Assembly (NCBI GenBank): GCA_030248225.1
Contig: JASANE010019328.1
Coordinates: 1 to 64,000, forward strand
Length of the DNA stretch: 64,000 nucleotides
Source of the DNA: Trileptium ribeirensis
Lineage: Eukaryota > Nematoda > Enoplea > Enoplida > Thoracostomopsidae
Reading direction: 5' to 3'
Shown: positions 11,640 through 23,926 of the stretch, one piece after another
How the letters are laid out: each line of letters starts with the position of its first letter
Position numbering within the stretch: the stretch's first letter is position 1
The notes under the pieces: generated by a model
The model's input: only the letters and a program-made list of their open reading frames with translations
What the model was told of the DNA's origin: nothing
Database searches by the model: none
Program-made: the position numbers and the translations under genes

Positions 11640-13520
11640 ACATGGTCACAATGATTATCGTAATCATTATTGCAATTCAGGCGCAAATTGACAACTGGTA
11701 AAACAATCTTTGTTCAGCTGGAACGAAAGCCCGATCGATGTTGACGCACACAAACAAAGCGCAGACAAAGGCGATCAGTACCAACAATTGACGGATCAAA
11801 ATGCCTCGCAGGCTGAAGAAAACATAAGGAGTCGCCAACTATATGCTTCGTTAAATCTTAACGCCGTTGCTAATTTTACAAGTGCACGGCAATAACAACA
11901 AATTACTAAGCTCGTTTCATCTAATACTGTCCAGGGGTTTACCGGTGATATCACAAGGTAATCCATGAATTAGTGTAATGTACACGGTGTCCACGACACC
12001 ATTACTTGTGCTGAATAGTATAGCCTTCCGACTACCATGCGCTATGGTATGGTCGTGATCGCACAGTGACAAATCTTCCACATGTCGGGCGTTTCATAAT
12101 CTAATCGCCGCCTAAGAACGTGACAAGCCAGATGCACTCTGACAGTTTGAATTTTGCTGAGAGGATAAGAAGATCGGCTTAAATTACTTGCAAATCCTTT
12201 AAACAAAATACAAAAAATCAGGCAATAACGAGCCCGTAAGCATAAATTGCTCGACTGTGTGTTTGGCGTAGTATTGTAAGGGTATCTACTAAAATCAACA
12301 TACACAACTGGTCTTCGAAGCGACATCCGAAACCGACTGCCAGTTGCCAAAGACGACATGTGCGACACGTTTGCTGACTCAACTATTGCGATCGATTGGC
12401 TCAACGAACAAATGAAACGGGCTTCAAGCGGGCACGTACAAAATCAGAGCCCTCGTTATAATTGCTACAGGGAAGGCCAGGGTCTCAGAAATAACAGGAG
12501 CCAGGGTTCCTCAAGGTGTCAACCCGGTGGTTTATATCCTTGGTTCAAAAACCCAGGGTCTGTAAAGCTGCCGACACTGGCGTATTTAAGGGATGCATTT
12601 AGCCATTTTTAACTCTAAAAAATATCAAAGGTTCTCCTTGCTATTGACAATTCCATCTGACAATATGTGTAACATAAAAGTCTTTTTATACCGCCACTAA
12701 ATAGTATGACTCGAACATACTTTGCCCCTCCATCTCCAAATGAAAATTCAACATAGGCCAATAGCAGCCGATATTCCATTCTTAGGAGGCTTTTGAAAAA
12801 TCGGTTGCAGTCTTGGTCAATATGCACAAGATCAATTCAACAATTTAGGCCGCTGCGGCGCAAGTTTCCCAGGCAAAAGGGGTGCACACTAATCCAATGC
12901 GCACAGATTAGGCAGCAACATCAGGCGGTGCCCACCCCGCCGACAGCAAACGCTCATAGCAACATCGGCGAACAATTAAATTCACCGCAACGGCTTACAC
13001 ACCGTCCGGTAAAGAACTGTCGACCCAACATCCATCGGGTTAAACCACATTGGATACAAGGCAGCGAGTAATGTCGCATAGGGATGGCGTCTGCCAGGCA
13101 CGGTATCAACTGGGTACGCTCAATTCTGCGAGGTGGACAAGTTGGAGTTAGTCGAAACGCGCAAAAAGCAGCGTTTCTGGAACAAGTCGTTAGTCAATTC
13201 AAACACGTGGATTCGGTTGAGCTGCCAACGGATGTGTTGTTGGATACTACCAATACCGACGAATTCGGTAGGACATTAGCCAATGTTCTATTTAATTATC
13301 GTGATGTCTTTGCAATGGGCCAAGACAGATATCGTCGTTAATGCTCCAGTGGAACACCGAATTGAAACAATAGTTTAAAAGCCGATTCAACTGCCCCCGC
13401 ACAACCTTTCTATGGTATGACCGATATATCACACCACGTGCAAGAGATGCTCGATTAAAGCATTATTCGTCGTTCATTTAGACCATAGCACTGCAGGTCT
13501 TGCTAACAAAAAGGTTGAAT
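11640..13520 (+). pseudogene. Decayed Ty3/gypsy-like gag-pol remnant
   Basis: The frames are broken but appear in retroelement order. At 12,454-12,495 the translation RYNCYREGQGLRNN resembles a Gag zinc knuckle of the CYNCGREGH type with several Cys/His lost. Near 13,288-13,326 a segment LFNYRDVFAMGQD matches the stretch just before the reverse transcriptase of gypsy Pol. After a one-base frame change, VEHRIET and a Pro-rich segment follow, then HHVQEMLD, matching the start of RT. In-frame stops and shifts occur throughout. No catalytic RT or integrase motif remains. This element is unrelated in detail to the one at 40-45 kb and is much older. Confidence 0.5.
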
Positions 13521-16500
13521 AAGCAGTGCGGGTCCGATTCTAAGAAAGGTAGTCCCGTACCATAGCCCATAAGAACAGTTACGGTTATATATATTATGCA
13601 GTACAATGTAGGGTATGCGACGGTTTATTTTCTATTTACTTCTTAATAAAAGAGTTACACACGCATTTACGTATTTATTATAGATAAATCATAAGCGGTC
13701 AAGGTCCGGCTGCTTAGGGGAGTAGATGATCTCGGTGTGGAAGCGTGCGCAAGGGAAGGTAACCTAAAATAATCTTAGTATTCGCTAGATTTTCCCTTAA
13801 TTCTACGCCATTATCTTTCGCGTTCTATTAAAATTTTTTTGCAATTTTGGTCTTCATCGGCGCGAAGGGTGGCGTGGTTGCTACGGAGTTTCTGTAGGGA
13901 GGGTAAATGTGGCTTAGGGGGATATTTCTTACCCAAACGGCCGTATGGACATATATGTAGACATTTAGCATTTGTACGCTAAGTAGTAATACATAAGGGC
14001 AAAAAGATTGTAAGAAAAATATTAATAGAAAGCTAGTTTATGCTATATATAAATATTTTAGTCATATCGTATATATATATACGTTGTGGAAGTCTTTAAA
14101 ATGAGAGTTGGATTGAGTTTTTGCATTTCAGCACGAATTTATTACAAGCGCTTTAAATGCTGTACGTAATAAACAAAGCAACCCACAGAAATTTACACGA
14201 AATTCTGTGTTGCTCACAAGCTTTTCTTTCGAGTACGCGGCGTTGTCGTACCGTTTTGTTTTACTTTACGTTCGTTCCACGTTACTTTTTTTTCTGTGTA
14301 TTACGTGGAGCACACTTGGTATTGATTGATCCAATTCAGTTCTCTTTATTTATTGTTTCCGTTCTTTTCATTTAGCTTTGTAATTATGTTTATCATAAAA
14401 TTAATGACAAATTCTTTTTGAATACATCATACTTTTAGTCAGTCATATATTATGCACTGATTTTATAGTATGTTTTTACAAAACTATTTTAACAGAAGCT
14501 AATCTTGCGGACTAATAGGTGCTTTGAGCAATATAAATTTGGAAACTTTAAGTTTGAAGGTTGGACTATGTACGCTTAATGAATATATAAAGTTTTAACC
14601 CCTTTATGTCTTGAATTAATTTGTGTTTGTACTATCGACGAATAATAATTGGTGGCTACAAGGTATCGAACGCCGAAAGCTCAGCTGAAGGTCAAGCATA
14701 CTAGACATTGTGTTATTTTTGGAGCTGTTACTCGGATCTTTAAAGCTCCTTGCAAAAGTGAGCAACCAATAACACGCGCATATGATGCAGTATTCACTCT
14801 AATCAGCTAGTTAGCCAAACGTAATTAGGTGTCAACAACAACAGCAATTAATGGGCTCAGCATTTTGTATACTAAATTTTGATTAACGTTACGTGATTGA
14901 TGCAATGAACCCTTCAACTGCTTCCGATGACATTGCTTTCCACTATCCAATGTAAGCTGCACGCGCGGACTGCAGGTTTCCATTGTTGACTGTAGACTAT
15001 GCCAGCGGCACCCGTTTTTATTTGTTTGATGGGCTGTAGATAACCAACGAATGTACTGGGTATGAAAAATACATGACAAATTTTGACATACATATTCATC
15101 TTTTTGGTTTATATGTATTCGGTTTTAACACTTTGTAAGCTTTAAATATACATAGGTGTCCCAAACATAATTCAGATAAATATAAGGATTTTGTAACTGT
15201 ATATTTATAAGTGATATGTTACTGTATAATGCTGCCGAAGTACCAGTACACTCGTCTCGCCTAACTATGTGTATATACCATTTGCGTGTTATTTGGTTAC
15301 CTTAGAGGTGCGAACATATCGAAATTTTCATTTCCAGGCCGTGGTTCTAAAATTTTTATACTAGTACACATATCCAGTCTGTGCCTTTACTACAAATTTT
15401 TTAGCACCGCGATTATATTAAAGTGTCCGGCTCATATTTTAGGGTTTTATGTTACTATTATAGTTGAGTAGAGGTTTACATATCTAATGTAGCTTTAGGA
15501 CCCAAATTCTGCATCTTTTGAGCAATCTGTTGTATAATAATAATGTGAGGTCAATTCAGTTACTGTTAACAGTCTTAATAGAGTGAAATGTTTAGCTTAT
15601 AAATGATTTATATAATTAGATTACTAAAGTATTACACATGTGCAGTAGATACTGAATTTTATTGTATTGTAATGTGGCAATGTATGAATACTCATAATTT
15701 ACAAACATTATATCATGCAATGCCGATTAAGGAATATATCATGCAATCTTTGACAATCATGAGTTGGTGCCAGTAATTTAGCGCGGGTCTATATGATCGC
15801 AGAAGCTTTATGCAAACCACTTTGTTCTCTAAGAGTAGTTCCTTGGCTTCTTAAACAACCTCGCAAATCGATTGAATCACCCCCCCCCAAGCGATCACGG
15901 GTTTTAGATTTCAGAATATATAGCTTCGAAGTTTTTGCTACCAAACTATTTGTTTCTTACCGAATATAATGTAGGTTATGGTGTTGCTTTCATGATATTA
16001 TGGTCATGGTTGTGGTATATGCCACCGCAACACTTGGATCACATCTGTTTTCTTGTTATCATGATTTATGGGTGATAACACGAAGATTCAAGCTAAGTTT
16101 GAGATAAAAATCGGCATTATTTAATCTCTGTTTGTGAAAGAACAGATATTAGAACCAAAACTATTTGTCGGTATGCGCCAATATTTAAATGCATAGAATG
16201 TAAAAAAAATAGAAAATATGTGAATCCTTTGTTGAGTTATGATCACTGTTGTATAAAACTACGTTGTTGTGTCGTATTCACACAACATGGTTTATTCATG
16301 TTGCCGCAGAATAATTTTATTGATCTATGTCGTTGAATGAAAAACATATTTTAGCGCTTTTATTAGACTTTGAAGCATTCTTGAAAATGAGAATAGGCTC
16401 ATGTAATAAACGTTTAAGTGCCCGTTATACAAAGATTCTTGCTTTTCAAATACAAAAAATAAAATAAACAGGTAATAAAAAATTAATTATAAAAATAAAA

Positions 16501-18487
16501 TATAAAAATCCTAAACTGATAATAAATACGTACAATAATGGCTACATATTACTTGCTGCGGAACCCTAGCAAATCCACATAGGCGTGATGAAGGGCTTAT
16601 ACATAGGCGATGGTCATAAATCGGCATGTGTCGAATTTTTGTCTAAACTAACATTATAAGATGTTAATTTGGAAATAGAAATTCCTTGGATTTGTTCAAA
16701 AATCCAGGTCAAAAAAATTCAGGAAACAAACGGGGTATACGAATTTTGTCAAACCACATAATTTTTATGGTAATTAGCTGGTAGAATATATTTACAGCCT
16801 TTTAACAAACAATAAACGCGTAACTGATAATTTGCAACAATTAGGCCACACTTTGAGTCATGACCAAATACCCGATTAAACAACCTGCATATGCGAATAG
16901 GAATGACATTTTTATTCAATAAAACCCAGAATTGGACAATTATAATTAAAATTATAATTGGAATCTCCTAAATTTTGAAGCAAACGAATCCTTAAAATTC
17001 AGAATTTGCAATCAATATAAAAACGAGTAGTATTCGCTAAACATATTTGGGATGTAATTTACAAAGATACTCGCACGATCAATAAATAGAAGCCATGTTC
17101 TCTAATTGGACTTATGGGATTAGATTGCAGTAATGGGATGTATCCCACCGGTTAATAAAAGACGGAACTATAGCGTTATCAAGTGTGTCGTTGCTTTTAA
17201 AACGAGAAAACCTAAATACAGCAAACATAAAGCGTCACATTTTATGTAGCTCCAAATTTCAACTGGAAACAGGGACTTATATTAATATAATTCCGGATTC
17301 ACACTTGAAATTACTCTGCGTTGAGTTAAGGCTGTGTTTCAGATATAAGTTATTTAATAGCGAAAGTGCATAACATTCTTTTTAAATTTGTTATACTCGT
17401 AATTTCGTCGACATTGTGAAAAGCTGCAGCTCGTCACCTAGATTTTTGATGATACATATGAGCTCTAAGGTTGTCGCAATTTTAGGTTTTGTTACAGCTT
17501 TCTTTGTTTTTTGTTTTCGTTCGGCAATCGTCATCATATAAATGCTAATGACTATTTGACAATGTCACGAGCCTCAAAGGTTAAAATAAAAAAATTGCTG
17601 CCCTATTGATTTCTTAACCTTTAAAGAGAAGGGCCTTTATAAAGAGAGATGTTTTCGTGAAAGCATTTTATATAAAAAATAAATAACCGAAAATTTTCGG
17701 AATTTTTTGTCGCAGATGTTGATTTTAATCGCAAAAAATGCTTTTTTACCTGGACGTCACTGTAATCGATGCAGATCGAGTATTTAAGCTTTTGCTTTCA
17801 GATTTTTAGTGCCTTAGCAGCACCTCTATTGCGCCTTGGAACAAAATTACATTGGGAATTAGCAGCTAGGATGGTTTGAAAGATGACGCATGAACTCGCA
17901 ACGTCGCAAATCCGTATTAGAACTATCGTACCCAATTGCAGGACCGCTGAGTTTGAATATGCTACAGAATGTGGATATGTGTATTAGCCGATATATATAA
18001 GCTTATGTTGGGTGGGCTTTTTCCAGAGGGAATAGGAATGTCAAGGCAACTATGTGTAATATATGGCCAAATTCACTTGTTCATTAAACAATTTACAAAG
18101 TGTTTATTAAGGGTAGATAGGTTTGGAAGTTTCCGACTTTTTATGTGTAAAAGACCTACAATGGCAAGGTAAAATAGTTTTCATTATAGATCAAAAATGT
18201 TAGTACTAGTGCTAATGCTAACAAATATCAAATCATCCAATTCTGCGTCAAAATGTCTTCCCATCCGCTTCAATGTGGTTGAGGTATTTTTGAATAACGT
18301 AATCGCTGTATTACTAGTAACTTTCTGACTTGGTTTATTCTTAGGCTATAATGTTTAGGGATACAGGACAATGTATTTCGTGCATCACTTCAAGACGGGC
18401 GCACAAATTGATATATATATTTCGTACATACTTCTGCAGTTTATTTGAATTCTTCTGAATTACTTAACTCACAAGCTAAAACAATAT
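13521..18487. other. Long AT-rich stretch without a supported gene
   Basis: Only short frames, none with a domain or splice-bounded structure. Simple runs occur, including a C tract at about 15,880 and a short TA tract at about 14,070. Confidence 0.35.
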
Positions 18488-18842
18488 AGTTTAACCAAGA
18501 GTGCATTATGGAAGAGTATGACACTTCTCTGCACTCACATATAAACCCGTATTTGATGATACGGGCGTTTTCGGCCTAACAGTAACACCCCCAGTTTCTG
18601 TGGGAGGGGTAGTTCGGACACCCCAGTTTTTTTCTTTTTTTTTTGGGGGGGGGGGGGGGTCGGGCGCTCCCCAATTTCTGAGGGGGTCGGTTTATTAGCA
18701 GTTGCTTATAACCCGTCCCCCCCTCCCCAAAAAAATTGGGGAGGGGGCGGTCAGGACGAAAACGCCAGTATCAAAAAATACGGGTTTATATGTGAGTGCA
18801 AGGAAGTGTCATACTCTTCCCTAATGCACTCTTGGTTTAACT
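18488..18842. mobile_element. Foldback/MITE-like element with about 85-bp inverted ends
   Basis: The left end starts AGTTTAACCAAGAGTGCATT and the right end is its reverse complement with few mismatches. Pairing continues through a GCACTCACATATAAACCCGT block and GGCGTTTTCG. The centre is very GC-biased, with a run of about 15 G near 18,643-18,658 and several CCCC/GGGG blocks. There is no coding capacity. The size and structure fit a non-autonomous DNA transposon. I could not identify a target-site duplication with certainty. Confidence 0.7.
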
Positions 18843-19156
18843 GATGAATATAATCGGAAATAATAATGGGGTAACTATTGCAAAGTGTTTCCAATAAAAT
18901 GGCTAAAATTAAAGCCGTTTTGATTTTAAAATGAAATTCGACCGGCTTATAGTTTTAACTATTAAAAACGAGTCGATTTAAGCCATGCACAAGCTAATTA
19001 AATTGGCTGCGGCTGAGCTAGCTTTGCCCAAATTAATTTGACGCTGAGATGTTTTAAATTAGGCTTGTTGTATTACCAGGTATGGTTATTACCTAAAATT
19101 GCGCTGAAAAATGAAAAATATATTGTATTAGTTGTATTTTAATGTTTTCTGCGGAG

Positions 19157-19573
19157 TTTACGTTATAAAGGACCCCAATGTAGAAGGTTTGCCCCCCTGG
19201 GTGTCTTTGCCACCCTCCATTATATGGTGTCTTGCACGCCATAGTGTTTGCCGTGGTATTTTAAGATAGTATATATAGGTAGCGTACTGTCGATAATGGC
19301 ATAGTGTAAACTACATCATAGAATTAAAAAATATATGTTGTTAAATACACCATGCTGTGCTTTACATACTTTATGTATTGTGTTTATGTATTTATGCAAT
19401 GACACCATCTGTAAAAAACAATAGGCACATCTAGACGTCATAGTTAAATTGATGCTGTCCTAAACACCAGCTGTTTTACTATATAGTATAGGCATATACT
19501 GTATACTATTGAAATGTATGGTGTAGACTATTGGAGGACAAAACTTCCACATGGGGGTGTTTTATAACGTAAA
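19157..19573. mobile_element. MITE-like element, about 38-bp imperfect inverted ends
   Basis: Left TTTACGTTATAAA and its reverse complement on the right are exact for 13 bp. The pairing then continues with a few mismatches through CCCCAATGTAGAAG to about 38 bp. The interior is AT-rich, with several TATAC/GTATA hairpin-like segments and no coding frame. It is 417 bp long and lies 315 bp from the previous element. Confidence 0.65.
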
Positions 19574-19876
19574 TGTCGCATTAATGTCTTTTTGAATGAA
19601 ATTGTGAGAACCTATCCTATTTTGTCAACCTGACGTTAGCCTCGATTTGAAACAAAATATTTGGCGGCACTTTAAATTGGGACCAAACTGATTGGGAATA
19701 GCTGAATCAAAACCAGTGAGCGAAGCTCATTTATATCGAACACCACAAATTTGACAGCCCAAAGTAAAAGAGCTTTTAATTTTAATAACGCATCTGGCAG
19801 TAGTTCTCGCATATAATGCAGAGTGAGACTTGTGGGCTGAGCTGTATTTACGGAAGCGCAGTGCCGATTTTCATTA

Positions 19877-20352
19877 ATGCGCGAGCAAACTTAAGTTGAC
19901 CCCGCCAACCATCCTATTTTGTATTTTGGTATAGAGTTCGTTACGAAACGCTTTTTGGTCAATTGAAATTGCTCGCGAACACAGCGATCGCGATTGAAAT
20001 CTAACTATTTTGTGGTCGCGAAAATTGAAGTAAAATTACCCAAATTTTTGAGAACGAAATTGTGTCGATTTGATTGAGACGTCACTTTTGCATTAAATTT
20101 GTTCGCGAACTCTGAATAACCCAAATTTAAATGATAATGCATTAGGGAACAGATTTTCTGCAAACTGAAATCGCCGAAATTCTGTTCGAACACAAGGTCA
20201 AACTTCTGGCGCTTGAATTTGATTTACCAATTTCTGGTTAGCGAAAAACCGAATGAAACTAAGCCTGTTTTCCGTAACAAGGGTTTGGGATTCGATATCA
20301 GTAATGACAAAACAGGATGGTTGGCGGGGTCACCTTAAGTTTACTCACGCAT
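19877..20352. mobile_element. MITE-like element, about 46-bp inverted ends
   Basis: Left ATGCGCGAGCAAACTTAAG and the right-hand complement differ at only a few positions. The stretch GACCCCGCCAACCATCCT is identical in both ends. The interior holds several TTCGCGAAC-type short palindromes. A 62-codon frame on - inside it has no recognisable domain. The well-matched ends suggest it is the youngest of the three elements in this cluster. Confidence 0.75.
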
Positions 20353-21822
20353 AACATCTACAATATATTTCAGTAACATTCTATTCCAAATATATCAGAT
20401 TAACTACTCAGTTGACCCTACTGTTTTGAGGGTCGATGTATCGAGCTACAGAATGCCTTTATAACAATTGGTCTTAGCAAATATCGTGGCACAGAGAACT
20501 TCAAAAATCTCGATAGCTTAATAAACATTATTTGACTTTATTCCGCTTTCATTTTCAGGGGTGGAACACAAGTGTCCTATTCCTGCTAAACTAAATGGAT
20601 GTCGGTTACTCAGCCGCCTCAGCGCATCATCTATAGTTTTCATTTACAAAAGCAAAACAAATGATGGGTACAATACATTGCTGTGAATAAATCAACAGCC
20701 GATATGGTATTTAACTTAACAGATAAAACTTGAGAATCAATCAATTTTTCTCGTTGTCCTGCGAAATATTGTCGCATAAAACACCGAAACATGGATTGGG
20801 GTATATTGCTTCAATTTGAAAAATAAACTTATATAATCAAACTCTTTGCTATGGGTAAAGTTTCCTTGCGCTTCTCCATAAGTTATATAGTATCAAGACG
20901 TGGAATACGTTTGTCAACTTTTATAAAAAATCGGAAATACAGTTTCGGAATCTGTTCAAAATCTTAACACATTTCTCATTGTTTTTGCCTTTTCGCGTAT
21001 AAATCTGACACACTATTCAAAACTTTGAAGGATGTTGGTTTTAGTAATATTTTTGCGACGACACACGACGAAATTATGTTGATGTTAAGAGGATCAGATT
21101 AGCGAAAAAGGCAAAAAGTTAAGAAAAGTTAGTTCTGCTCATATTTTTAACAGATTCAGTTCGCATTCTGTATCCTGCATTTTGAGTCCAAAATGGTAAC
21201 TTGTGAAAACACTTTAAATGAAAATTGCATGTTACTGAAGTAAGAATGATACCGCTTTTCAAACTCTCCTTGACATGATTATTTCCGAACCATATTCGGT
21301 CCGGTCTGTACGGCTCTTTATGAACCATGTTCGATTCCGCTCGGCTTGGCTATTGATCCCGCAAGAAAGGCTTGATTAGACTTTTAAAGATAAGAAACAT
21401 TGAGGGTATCAATTGTTTTTAGAGATTCTTGGAATTCTTCTTTTCTGATGTTTGCTGGGATCATATTTACTGCCTTAGAAAAGTAACTTTTAACAGCCGA
21501 GCCCAATTTTTAGGTTATGGTAAGTTTGTATACTTCCGAAAGTCCGTTCGGCTCGGCTTTCACAATATAATTTAAGATCGACTTCTCTTGATTCTTCACA
21601 CAATATGGCAGGCTCAGCTTCTTTTTTTAGAGCCGAGGTAAGCCTAGAGCTTTAATGCTGGCTTCTATTATACGCGTTTTATTATTGTTTGGTAATATGC
21701 GAATTACAAAATTTTCTCGTTAGAATATCTGATACATCATTATTATCATAATGTAGTCTTGAAGTCTTCTTGACAGAATAATTTGTATATATTGTGCCTA
21801 AATATTATATATATTGTACAAG
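20353..21822. other. Upstream region of the small heat-shock gene, no gene seen
   Basis: No supported exon. GAA/TTC triplets occur just upstream of the TATA box near 21,761-21,778, but their spacing (GAAGTCTTC) does not fit a canonical heat-shock element, so I do not call one. Confidence 0.35.
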
Positions 21823-21829
21823 TATAAAT
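21823..21829 (+). promoter_or_regulatory. TATA box of the small heat-shock gene
   Basis: TATAAAT lies 20 bases upstream of the chosen ATG, so if used it implies a very short leader. Alternatively the true start of transcription is further upstream. Confidence 0.4.
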
Positions 21830-21848
21830 CGTTCAAAGCTCAGTGACG

Positions 21849-22175
21849 ATGAAAAATCCAGTTAAACTACCGAAAAAACAAGATATGCCTAAAGAACGAT
21901 CAATCGGGTTGCCGCCAGCGTTACCGGCTTCGAATGGCGATACAGCGGCAGGAATTGAACCGCAACAATTTGGTACAAATACGCCAAAACTGAGCCGAAA
22001 AGTAAAACACAAATTTGGAACAAATACCGTAGTAATGGAGCCTGAAAAGACAGGAAATGTACTTCTGTGGGATTGGCCACTACAGCATGGTGACGGTGTG
22101 GTTATTGTTACAGATACGGATGAAAAGTTTGAAGTCGGTCTAAATGTGAATCTATTTCAGCCTCGTGAAGTCGAA
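21849..22175 (+). CDS. Small heat-shock protein exon 1
   Basis: It contains the N-terminal extension and the first half of the alpha-crystallin domain. The donor GAA|GTGAGT is phase 0. The reading frame continues by chance to 22,238 inside the intron, and that extension does not resemble the family. Confidence 0.88.
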
Positions 22176-23926
22176 GTGAGTCTATTTTGTGTTATTGATA
22201 TATGCCGGATGAACTTTGGGGTTCAGCAATATCAATAGGGCATTCAGAAATGTTATCTGCAATCAGAATACGATGCTTTATAATCTACTGTGACTGTTAG
22301 GAGTATTAAATCATCCGAATTTCAGCCGTTAGTGCTATTTTTATAGAGATAATACAAAAATTTTTGCTAATTGTTTTCCCACAAACATTGAAAATTGGAA
22401 AATTATTCCACTATGAAAAACGCGAAGGACACCTCTCCAACTTCTCAGTCAGTTTGCGCATGAGTTGAATATACGCAAATATTGGTAATGATAAGAATAA
22501 TGATATGAATATTGATTCATCAGGTATAAATTGGTGCTGAATTTAACAGTATTGGAACTGCGATGCAGTCTGCTGTTCAAACACCACCTTACGCTGGCCT
22601 GTTTCCAACTAAACCATAGGCATATTATTAGACAAAAATTTAACCTCGTATAAAATTTTTCGTAATTTTTTCATATTTGAATATAGTCACATTAAACCAA
22701 ATGGAGACATTATGAAAGTCGATATTGACAGCCTAACATATGGAACAATAAACTTTTCTGTAACCAAAAGCTTGTAGAACGTTTCGCTGTATTGCTTTGT
22801 TTATCTTATTATAACAAGAGATGATAAATTTTACTGTATATACTAAGCGCCTCGATAATTCCCAACTATCACGAAAACGGAACTTTAATGGGCTGTTGAA
22901 TATATCAGCTTTATACCTGCTTTGAAGTCGGTTAGAGATAGTTCAGTTTAGCAGATCGCCTGTATGCGCATACAAAAGTAGGAGGTTGCGGATTTGAATC
23001 CTATCCTAGCCCAACTTTTGAGAATCCTGATTTCACTTACTTTCATCATCATGCTTCTATCGCTTGGCCCGACTGAAAAACTGTTACCTAAAAGATATTT
23101 AAAAAAGGAAAAGGCAAAACAAAAAGAAAAGGCACAATTTGAATTTACAAAAATTGTGTATTTTTAGAATTTAGTCGCTAAGGCACGGCGGCAGTTGGAA
23201 ATAGGTGTAATCGTAAACTTACCACCCACTTGAATTGGACTGAAGTCGGTGAAAATCTTGAACAGATACACGAGTCTAAAACTATAACTCGACGCTGATG
23301 TATGGTATTTCCTACAGACGCTACGTTAAAGCACCGTAGCTGTTCCAATAAAAGCGCTTTGGTAACTGGCAAACGGTAGTAAAGTTTGCGTTACATGCAT
23401 CCTTAACAGATCGAGTGTATCATGTATTCATTTTAGACATTTGTAAACTTGATAATTTCGCTTTTCACGTGATTGATTGCAAAAATACTTCTGGCTTCTA
23501 CTGTAGTCGGGCTTATAAAACGCTCTATTTTGACCGCCAAAATACTACGCTATAAAACTTAAACTTGCAATAAAAATTTTGACGAAAAGTGAAAACAATG
23601 TTGAAAGCTTTTTCTGTATGCATAATTAGGTTTGTTAAAAAGCTATGTTTGTGAAATACCTGCGTTTTATTGCTATTCCCCGCGAACGTTAGTAATAATG
23701 TTCACGTTATATTTGTTCAAAGGTCAAAGTTTGCGGTAACGAGCTGGTTATTCATTGTCGGCAACAAGTAAAACCTGACGACGTGAACGATCGTCGAATT
23801 CCGCGAGAAATAATGCGAAACTATCAGTTGCCTGATGATATCGATTTCACTTCGCTCAAGTCTTTTTTAACTGTTGCCGGTTTTCTTATGGTAACGGCGA
23901 AGAAGATTAAAAAAATTGACGATTGA
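21849..23926 (+). CDS. Small heat-shock protein (alpha-crystallin/Hsp20 family), two exons
   Basis: ATP-independent chaperones of this family bind unfolding proteins. Exon 1 (21,849-22,175, 109 codons) has a Pro/Lys-rich N-terminal region, then the start of the alpha-crystallin domain, EKFEVGLNVNLFQPREVE. A donor GTGAGT follows at 22,176. Exon 2 (23,723-23,926, 67 codons) begins after TTCAAAG and completes the domain with VKVCGNELVIHCRQ, REIMRNYQLPDDID and the C-terminal beta strand FLMVTAKK, ending at TGA. Both sites are phase 0 and the join restores the usual EVEVKV-GNELVIHC core. The total is 176 residues with one domain, short for the family. The C-terminal IXI motif is not obvious, although KIKKI is present. 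The pattern is closest to nematode Hsp12-like proteins. The ATG at 21,849 is preferred to the in-frame GTG at 21,843. No interruptions are seen, so it is probably functional. Confidence 0.9.
22930..23013 (+). repeat. tRNA-derived (SINE-like) sequence
   Basis: ATAGTTCAGTTTAGCAG resembles a pol III A box and GGATTTGAATCC a B box, in tRNA-like order and spacing, with GCCTGTATG and AGGAGGTTGCGG between them. The acceptor and anticodon stems do not close well. It lies in the intron of the small heat-shock gene and is best read as a decayed tRNA-derived SINE rather than a working tRNA. Confidence 0.5.
23723..23926 (+). CDS. Small heat-shock protein exon 2
   Basis: It contains the second half of the alpha-crystallin domain, including the conserved Arg-Glu-Ile...Tyr-x-Leu-Pro-Asp-Asp segment and the terminal strand. 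It is entered in phase 0 after an acceptor AAAG and ends with TGA at 23,924. It has no upstream ATG of its own, so it is easily missed by simple frame searches. Confidence 0.88.
   Translation, partial: VKVCGNELVIHCRQQVKPDDVNDRRIPREIMRNYQLPDDIDFTSLKSFLTVAGFLMVTAKKIKKIDD

Noticed and set aside
21761..21778. Heat-shock element upstream of the small heat-shock gene
   Set aside because: GAA and TTC triplets are three bases apart rather than two, so the canonical pattern is not met.
22930..23013. Functional tRNA gene
   Set aside because: A and B boxes are recognisable but the acceptor and anticodon stems do not pair properly.
23223..23311. Minus-strand exon inside the small heat-shock gene intron, bounded by a strong GTAAGT donor
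   Set aside because: The acceptor is weak and no partner exon or domain was found.
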